From Bacteroidota bacterium (GTDB lineage: Bacteria > Bacteroidota > Bacteroidia > Bacteroidales > Prolixibacteraceae), in assembly GCA_030706665.1 (NCBI GenBank), contig JAUZOB010000075.1:1-11819 (forward strand): 11,819 nt of DNA, written 5' to 3'. The first letter of the stretch is position 1; each line of letters opens with the position of its first letter. Both the position numbers and the translations under genes were made by a program. A model generated the notes under the pieces. It saw only the letters and a program-made list of their open reading frames with translations, was not told the origin of the DNA and did not search any database. Below, in pieces: positions 7,083 to 11,819 of this stretch.

Positions 7083-8222
7083 ATGAAACTTTTCGATGTT
7101 TATCCATTATATGATATTGAGCCGGTAAGAGCCAACGGATGTTACCTTTGGGATAAAACCGACACTAAATATCTGGATCTTTATGGCGGCCATGCCGTTA
7201 TATCCGTAGGTCACACGCATCCTTACTATGTTGAAAAGCTTTCTTCTCAGCTAAAGGCCATTGGATTCTACTCCAATGCTGTGAAGAATTCTCTTCAGGT
7301 AGAGTTGGCAGAAAAGCTTGGAAAAGCTTCAGGATACGACGATTACTCACTCTTCCTGTGCAATTCCGGAGCAGAAGCCAATGAGAATGCCTTAAAACTC
7401 GCGTCCTTTCATACCGGTCGCAAAAGAGTGATCTCTTTCGGACAAAGCTTTCATGGTCGTACTTCATTAGCCGTATCAACTACTGACAATCCTGCCATTG
7501 TTGCTCCGGTGAATGCTGTCCACCAGGTTTCATTTGTACCCCTCAACGATGCAAAAGCCGTTGAGGAAGAAATGAAAAAAGGGGACGTATGTGCCGTAAT
7601 CATTGAAGGAATTCAGGGTATCGGAGGAATTCGTATTCCCAAGACCGACTTCATGCACAAATTACGTGCATTATGCGACCAATACGGAGTCGTGCTCATT
7701 CTCGACGAGATCCAGTCAGGTTACGGTCGGAGCGGTAAATTCTTTGCACATCAATATGCAGGAATAAAAGCCGACCTCATCACCCTGGCCAAAGGAATGG
7801 GTAACGGATTTCCCATCGGAGGCGTAATGATCGGCCCTCAATTCGAAGCACGCTACGGAATGCTGGGAACTACGTTCGGAGGAAATCATTTAGCTTGTGC
7901 AGCAGCCATTGCAGTTCTTGACATCATGGAGAAAGAACAGCTGGTTGAGAATGCGGCAGAAGTCGGAAAGTTCCTCATGGAAGAGCTCAATGATCTTGAC
8001 GGAATCCGCGAAGTAAGAGGTGAAGGACTGATAATCGGTCTTGAATTTGACTTCCCAATCAGCGAGATCCGGAAAAAGCTTCTCTTTGAGAAACATATCT
8101 TTACCGGTTACTCCGGACAGAATACCATTCGTATTCTCCCACCTTTGACACTAACCAAAGAGCAGGCCGAATCGTTCGTAGTCGCTCTAAGCGAAGTGTT
8201 ATTCGAGTTGGATAATAAATAA
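7083..8222 (+). CDS. argD: N-acyl-ornithine aminotransferase
   Basis: 379 residues, a class III pyridoxal-phosphate aminotransferase. It converts N-acyl-glutamate semialdehyde to N-acyl-ornithine with glutamate as amino donor. Visible signatures: NSGAEANE at 94-101 (cofactor phosphate binding), FHGRT at 123-127, LDEIQSG at 207-213 with cofactor-contacting D208, and Schiff-base lysine K237 in LAKGMGNGFPIGG. The usual EPVQGEGG stretch reads EGIQGIGG (175-182), losing a normally conserved glutamate. The position directly after argC supports the arginine role over general ornithine or lysine aminotransferase activity. The acyl group (acetyl or succinyl) cannot be read directly. proC starts 30 nt downstream. 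Confidence 0.93.
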   Translation: MKLFDVYPLYDIEPVRANGCYLWDKTDTKYLDLYGGHAVISVGHTHPYYVEKLSSQLKAIGFYSNAVKNSLQVELAEKLGKASGYDDYSLFLCNSGAEANENALKLASFHTGRKRVISFGQSFHGRTSLAVSTTDNPAIVAPVNAVHQVSFVPLNDAKAVEEEMKKGDVCAVIIEGIQGIGGIRIPKTDFMHKLRALCDQYGVVLILDEIQSGYGRSGKFFAHQYAGIKADLITLAKGMGNGFPIGGVMIGPQFEARYGMLGTTFGGNHLACAAAIAVLDIMEKEQLVENAAEVGKFLMEELNDLDGIREVRGEGLIIGLEFDFPISEIRKKLLFEKHIFTGYSGQNTIRILPPLTLTKEQAESFVVALSEVLFELDNK

Positions 8223-8252
8223 AGAATGCTTGAATTTTAACCCCATAGCAAA

Positions 8253-9053
8253 ATGGAAATTAAGAAAATAGCCATCATCGGAGGAGGAAATCTTGGCGGA
8301 GCTATCGCTGAAGGACTGGTACGTTCGGAAGCGTTTGAGCCGTCGAATATTACTGTGACCCGCAGGAAACTTCATCTGATTGAAGGCTTGAACAAGAAAG
8401 GCGTAAAGATCACTTCATCAAATACTGAAGCGGTAAAAGATGCCGATATGGTCTTCCTGGTAGTAAAACCCTATCAGGTTGAAGATATCATCAAAGAGAT
8501 CCGCCCACTGCTCAACCCGAAGAAAATTCTAATCTCATTTGTAGCCGGGGTAAACTTAGAGACACTCGAAGCTGCTGCCGGCGAAGACATCCCGATGTTC
8601 AGAGCAATGCCGAATACGGCCATCGCTCTTTGCGAGTCAATGACCTGTCTCTCTCTCCTACCCAAATGGTCGGAATATCAGGATACGGTCTCAGCACTCT
8701 TCGACAAACTTGGGAAAACAGCGGTTATCAACGAAGAGTTGATGTCTGCGGCAACAGTACTCGGAAGTTGTGGAATAGCCTTTGCCCTACGGTTTATGCG
8801 TGCGGCAACACAAGGCGGTATCGAAATCGGGTTCGGAGCAGAAATGGCACAATACATTACTGCACAAACCATGAAAGGTGCGTGCGAACTGATTCTTCAG
8901 TCGAATCACCACCCCGAAAAAGAAATCGATAAAGTTACCACTCCCCGCGGAATTACCATATCCGGGTTGAACGAAATGGAACACCAGGGATTCAGTTCTT
9001 CTTTGATTCAGGGGCTAGTATCCTCGTATCATAAAATCGAAAAAAACAAATAA
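8253..9053 (+). CDS. proC: Pyrroline-5-carboxylate reductase
   Basis: 266 residues, standard ProC length. It reduces 1-pyrroline-5-carboxylate to proline with NAD(P)H. The N-terminal dinucleotide loop IIGGGNLGGA is at 8-17, VKPYQV is in the first domain, and RAMPNT follows the Rossmann domain. The C-terminal dimer domain has TTPRGITISGL, equivalent to the usual TSPGGTT signature. The helix motif normally written GSGPAY reads GSCGIAF here, a notable change near the active site, though the family is clear. It sits between argD and proB, linking proline and arginine synthesis. Its stop is 9 nt before a small ORF and about 190 nt before a terminator. Confidence 0.93.
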   Translation: MEIKKIAIIGGGNLGGAIAEGLVRSEAFEPSNITVTRRKLHLIEGLNKKGVKITSSNTEAVKDADMVFLVVKPYQVEDIIKEIRPLLNPKKILISFVAGVNLETLEAAAGEDIPMFRAMPNTAIALCESMTCLSLLPKWSEYQDTVSALFDKLGKTAVINEELMSAATVLGSCGIAFALRFMRAATQGGIEIGFGAEMAQYITAQTMKGACELILQSNHHPEKEIDKVTTPRGITISGLNEMEHQGFSSSLIQGLVSSYHKIEKNK

Positions 9054-9062
9054 TAAAACCGG

Positions 9063-9176
9063 ATGATTTGTATTGTAATAAATAACCGAAAAGCAACATT
9101 AAGCGGCCGACCTCAGGGATTCTATTCTCAGAATCGACCTCAGAGCTTTTATGCTGTTATAAAAAACATTCAATAA
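9063..9176 (+). CDS. Small ORF of 37 codons with duplicated RPQxFY motif (possible leader peptide)
   Basis: ATG at 9063, only 9 nt after the proC stop, and TAA at 9174-9176. I do not recognise the product. It has a short hydrophobic start (MICIVI), a basic middle, then RPQGFY (16-21) and RPQSFY (25-30) in a nine-residue repeat, ending in AVIKNIQ. The underlying 27-nt units match at 18 of 27 bases. The phenylalanine codon differs silently (TTC/TTT), a slight hint of coding selection. It lies in the leader before the proB terminator, so it could be a regulatory leader peptide with three arginine and two proline codons. The alternative is a non-coding repeat element that is open in this frame by chance. 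Confidence 0.35.
   Translation: MICIVINNRKATLSGRPQGFYSQNRPQSFYAVIKNIQ
9108..9143 (+). repeat. Direct repeat CGACCTCAG flanking a hairpin
   Basis: CGACCTCAG occurs at 9108-9116 and 9135-9143. Between the copies, GATTCT (9118-9123) pairs with AGAATC (9130-9135) around a six-base loop. The arrangement may be part of a structured RNA, an intergenic repeat family, or simply the DNA of the repeated RPQ codons. Confidence 0.6.
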
Positions 9177-9205
9177 TCCCGGAACAAAATCAAGACTCCA
9201 AAATA

Positions 9206-9219
9206 CCTGCGTGAGCAGG
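9206..9219 (+). other. Hairpin with GTGA (GNRA-type) tetraloop in the proB leader
   Basis: CCTGC (9206-9210) pairs perfectly with GCAGG (9215-9219) around GTGA, a member of the stable GNRA tetraloop class. It lies between the small ORF and the terminator. This is consistent with a folded leader RNA, but a five-base-pair stem alone is weak evidence. Confidence 0.4.
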
Positions 9220-9245
9220 GAATAAAAAAAGTCATAAAATTGATC

Positions 9246-9274
9246 ATCCGGGGACAAAACCCCGGATTTTTTTT
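9246..9274 (+). terminator. Strong intrinsic terminator directly before proB
   Basis: ATCCGGGG (9246-9253) pairs perfectly with CCCCGGAT (9260-9267) across the loop ACAAAA, followed by eight consecutive T (9267-9274). The run ends 13 nt before the proB ATG, leaving no room for a promoter downstream. Any transcript reaching proB must therefore read through it, which makes it an attenuator of proBA as well as an end point for the argGCD-proC transcript. Confidence 0.9.
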
Positions 9275-9287
9275 AAATCTTAATCTG

Positions 9288-10373
9288 ATGGATTGCAGAT
9301 ATCATCGAATCACCGTAAAAGTTGGCAGTAATGTATTGACCCGGCCGGACGGAATGCTCGACTTAGCCCGTATGGCCCAACTTACAGATCAGATAGCCCG
9401 ATTGAAACAATCAGGCGTAGAGATTATTCTTGTCTCATCCGGAGCAGTAGCAGCAGGACGCAGCGAACTACAGCCCGCGCGCAAACTGGATCCCGTATCA
9501 TCACGTCAGCTATGGTCTGCAATCGGCCAGGTAAAACTAATCAATCGATATTCGGACCTGTTTCGTGAAAGCGGGATTACCTGCGCTCAGGTCCTGACCA
9601 CCAAAGAGAATTTCAGGGACAGGCGTCACTACCTCAACATGAAGAATTGTCTCACGACCCTTCTGGAGAATGATGTTGTACCTATCATCAATGAAAATGA
9701 TACAATCTCGGTTACCGAACTGATGTTTACCGACAATGATGAATTATCAGGATTGATCGCTTCGATGATGAACTCCGAAGCCCTGATTATCCTCAGTAAC
9801 ATCGACGGAATCTATACGGATCATCCGGATGTCCCCGGAGCAGAGGTTATCCGTGAGATCAGTCCGAAGACAAAAGACCTGAGTCGCTACATTAAAGCGA
9901 CCAAATCTGAATTCGGACGCGGAGGAATGATCACAAAGACCGGGATTGCGCGAAAGATAGCACTCCATGGAATTCATGTCCATATTGCCAACGGGAAAAA
10001 GGAAGACATTCTGGTCAATTTGCTCGATGCTTCCGAAAACGCCGTGAATACTCATTTTATTCCAGATATGCACCAGTCATCCAGCGTAAAAAAATGGCTG
10101 GCACACTCAGAAAGTTTCACCAAGGGACAGATATTTGTCAATAGCGGAGCGAGTATGGCCCTTAGTTCAGACAAAGCAACCAGTCTTCTCATGATTGGAG
10201 TCACAAGCATTAATGGTGACTTTCATGAAGGGGACATCGTAAAAATATTCGATGAAGAGGGAAATCACATCGGAATGGGGAAAGCCCAGTATGACTCTAA
10301 AAAAGCGATACTGCTAATCGGGAGCCATGCACGCAAACCTCTGGTTCATTATGATTATCTCTATCTGTTTTAA
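9288..10373 (+). CDS. proB: Glutamate 5-kinase with C-terminal PUA domain
   Basis: 361 residues from the ATG at 9288 (E. coli ProB is 367). It phosphorylates glutamate to gamma-glutamyl phosphate, the committed step of proline synthesis. The amino-acid kinase domain shows KVGSNVLT at 11-18, VSSGAVAAG at 49-57, NENDTIS at 135-141, FTDNDELSG at 147-155 and GRGGMITK at 210-217. A PUA domain fills about 276-361. The frame stays open upstream to a TTG at 9240, but those 16 codons translate the terminator hairpin, so the ATG is the true start. proA follows after 21 nt. An attenuator-like leader precedes it. Confidence 0.95.
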   Translation: MDCRYHRITVKVGSNVLTRPDGMLDLARMAQLTDQIARLKQSGVEIILVSSGAVAAGRSELQPARKLDPVSSRQLWSAIGQVKLINRYSDLFRESGITCAQVLTTKENFRDRRHYLNMKNCLTTLLENDVVPIINENDTISVTELMFTDNDELSGLIASMMNSEALIILSNIDGIYTDHPDVPGAEVIREISPKTKDLSRYIKATKSEFGRGGMITKTGIARKIALHGIHVHIANGKKEDILVNLLDASENAVNTHFIPDMHQSSSVKKWLAHSESFTKGQIFVNSGASMALSSDKATSLLMIGVTSINGDFHEGDIVKIFDEEGNHIGMGKAQYDSKKAILLIGSHARKPLVHYDYLYLF

Positions 10374-10394
10374 CCCTTAAACAGCCACAAAATT

Positions 10395-11651
10395 ATGGAT
10401 CAAAAACTTCAGCTCCTTTTAACAAACGCACGCAAAGCTTCAAAGAATATAATTGTCTACAGTTCGGAGACAATCAATAAAGTATTGCACAAAATAGCCG
10501 ATGCAGCCATTCGTGAAACGCCTTACATCTTAAAAGAGAACGAGAAAGACCTGGCACGCATGTCGCCCGAAGATCCCAAATACGATCGGTTAAAACTAAC
10601 GGCTGACCGTATTGCCGGAATTGCTTCCGACATGAAAAACGTGGCCTCTCTCCCCTCTCCTCTGGGGCATATTTTACAAGAGACGCAACGTCCCAACGGA
10701 TTGCTGATCCGCAAGGTATCCGTCCCGTTCGGAGTCATCGGAATTATATACGAAGCAAGGCCGAACGTCACCTTCGACGTATTCTCGCTTTGCCTTAAAT
10801 CAGGAAATGCCTGTGTATTGAAAGGAGGAAGCGATGCAGAATATTCCAACGAGTCGATCGCGAAGATCATCCGGAATGTTCTTTCGGAAGAAGGACTGGA
10901 TCCGAACCTGATCACCCTGCTTCCTTCAGACCGCCAGACAACGGCAGAACTTCTGAATGCACGCGACTATGTTGACCTGTTGATTCCGAGAGGCAGCCAG
11001 GCCCTCATCAATTTCGTCCGGGAAAATGCAAAAATCCCGGTCATTGAAACAGGAGCCGGCATCTGCCATACCTATTTCGATGCGTCAGGGGATGCGACCA
11101 TCGGCCAGGCAATTATAACCAATGCAAAAACCCGCAGGGTCAGTGTCTGCAATGCGCTCGACTGCCTGATTATCCATCAGGATCGTATCGCCGATCTGCC
11201 TTTCCTCTGCGAAAAGATGCAGGAACATCAGGTAGAGATCTTTGCTGACGAAAAAGCATATGTCGCACTCGAAGGACATTATCCCAACGAGCTTCTACGT
11301 CATGCAACCGAAGAGCATTTCGGAACCGAATTTCTGTCCTACAAGATGGCAATCCGAACGGTAAGTTCTTTTGAAGAAGCGCTGGAGCACATCGACCAAT
11401 ACAGTTCACATCACAGCGAAGCAATTATTGCCACTGATGACGCCAAAGTTCAGAAGTTCTTATCTGTGATTGATGCAGCTGCCGTATATGCCAATACCTC
11501 AACGGCCTTTACCGACGGGGCACAATTCGGTCTCGGTGCGGAAATCGGCATCAGTACACAAAAGCTCCATGCCCGGGGCCCAATGGGACTTGAAGAGCTG
11601 ACCAGCTATAAATGGATTGTCACTGGCAACGGACAAATCAGACCAAGTTAG
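10395..11651 (+). CDS. proA: Glutamate-5-semialdehyde dehydrogenase (gamma-glutamyl phosphate reductase)
   Basis: 418 residues, full length for ProA. It reduces gamma-glutamyl phosphate to glutamate semialdehyde with NADPH, and the product cyclises to the ProC substrate. Visible signatures: VPFGVIGIIYEARPNVT at 110-126, GGSDAEYSN at 144-152, PRGSQALI at 198-205, ETGAGICHTY at 218-227, and catalytic cysteine C252 in RRVSVCNA. The ATG at 10395 lies 21 nt after the proB stop, so proBA form one unit, probably acting as a kinase-reductase pair. Nothing looks truncated. Confidence 0.96.
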   Translation: MDQKLQLLLTNARKASKNIIVYSSETINKVLHKIADAAIRETPYILKENEKDLARMSPEDPKYDRLKLTADRIAGIASDMKNVASLPSPLGHILQETQRPNGLLIRKVSVPFGVIGIIYEARPNVTFDVFSLCLKSGNACVLKGGSDAEYSNESIAKIIRNVLSEEGLDPNLITLLPSDRQTTAELLNARDYVDLLIPRGSQALINFVRENAKIPVIETGAGICHTYFDASGDATIGQAIITNAKTRRVSVCNALDCLIIHQDRIADLPFLCEKMQEHQVEIFADEKAYVALEGHYPNELLRHATEEHFGTEFLSYKMAIRTVSSFEEALEHIDQYSSHHSEAIIATDDAKVQKFLSVIDAAAVYANTSTAFTDGAQFGLGAEIGISTQKLHARGPMGLEELTSYKWIVTGNGQIRPS

Positions 11652-11732
11652 CAGAATTCAATTCTTTCCGTCCGGGGAGCATTAAATCATGCAGACCTGT
11701 AACAAAACAGATGCTTTTAGCCTATAACTAGT

Positions 11733-11756
11733 CCCGAAGCCAACCAACCCATCGGG
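11733..11756 (+). other. Small hairpin in the proA to argF' spacer
   Basis: CCCGA (11733-11737) can pair with TCGGG (11752-11756) around a 14-base loop containing CCAACCAACCC. No U-run follows, so it is not a terminator. The rest of the 153-bp spacer (11652-11804) shows no gene and no clear TAnnTTTG promoter box. Confidence 0.25.
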
Positions 11757-11804
11757 TGCTAATTATTTAAAAAATAAACGAATAACAGAATAAAAAATCA
11801 TCAT

Positions 11805-11819
11805 ATGAGACATTTCACA
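11805..11819 (+). CDS. Start of a gene, probably N-acyl-ornithine carbamoyltransferase (cut by window edge)
   Basis: Five codons, MRHFT, follow an AT-rich leader. Bacteroidales N-acetyl/N-succinyl-ornithine carbamoyltransferases (argF') begin with very similar residues (M-K/R-x-F-T) and are commonly located next to proBA. The fragment is far too short to prove identity; the call rests on gene order and the first residues. Confidence 0.45.

Larger units (their letters stand above)
9059..9251 (+). promoter_or_regulatory. Possible antiterminator pairing in the proB leader
   Basis: CCGGATGAT (9059-9067) is perfectly complementary to ATCATCCGG (9243-9251), which contains most of the 5' arm of the terminator in front of proB. 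The first segment also copies the CCGGAT of the terminator's 3' arm. The two pairings cannot form together, as in classical attenuators. The upstream segment contains the start codon of the small ORF at 9063, so a ribosome initiating there would compete with this pairing. The RNA structure is inferred from sequence only. Confidence 0.45.

Noticed and set aside
10523..10915. 130-codon minus-strand frame
   Set aside because: Fully antisense within proA, whose signatures are intact; no independent evidence of coding.
11689..11727. 12-codon frame in the proA to argF' spacer
   Set aside because: Very short, no run of arginine or proline codons, and no nearby terminator; expected by chance.
1..11819. 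Mobile elements, CRISPR arrays, tRNA/rRNA genes, phage genes
   Set aside because: Both strands are accounted for by biosynthetic genes and short spacers; no transposase motifs, regularly spaced repeats or tRNA-like folds were seen.

Overview
This window is a stretch of arginine and proline biosynthesis genes from a bacterium of the phylum Bacteroidota, most likely the order Bacteroidales. The assignment rests on four things: promoter boxes of the TAnnTTTG type, AT-rich spacers with weak Shine-Dalgarno signals, the order argR - GNAT acetyltransferase - argG - argC - argD - proC - proB - proA - (argF'), and protein motifs typical of that group. Genus cannot be resolved by eye. I see no mobile element, CRISPR array, tRNA or rRNA.

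Layout. On the minus strand, positions 3212 down to 1 hold carA and the first 701 codons of carB (cut by the window edge). They encode a glutamine-dependent carbamoyl-phosphate synthetase whose motifs look more like the eukaryotic CPS1/CAD enzymes than like E. coli CarAB. A divergent control region (3213-3479) separates carAB from the plus-strand genes. It holds a promoter for argR, two tandem ARG-box-like operators exactly 21 bp apart, a probable carA promoter, and a strong terminator hairpin in the carA leader. On the plus strand follow argR and a GNAT-family acetyltransferase with a four-cysteine cluster, the best local candidate for the enzyme that acylates glutamate. After a 244-bp spacer containing inverted repeats come argG-argC-argD-proC, tightly packed.

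The proC-proB spacer (9054-9287) is the most unusual part. It carries a 37-codon small ORF with a duplicated RPQxFY motif, hairpins, and a textbook intrinsic terminator ending only 13 nt before the true proB start. A 9-nt segment at the start of the spacer can pair with the 5' arm of the terminator. This looks like an undescribed attenuation element controlling proBA. proB and proA follow, and the window ends five codons into what is probably the N-acyl-ornithine carbamoyltransferase gene argF'.

How the genes work together. CarAB supplies carbamoyl phosphate. The GNAT protein plausibly makes N-acylglutamate. ArgC and ArgD take the acylated intermediates to N-acyl-ornithine, and the downstream carbamoyltransferase would make N-acyl-citrulline. 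ArgG acts after deacylation, and ArgR senses arginine. ProB, ProA and ProC make proline from the same precursor, glutamate. The acylglutamate kinase (argB), the deacylase and argH are not in this window. ArgC and ArgD carry substitutions at usually conserved positions, which fits the N-succinyl version of the pathway described for Bacteroides, but that is inference.
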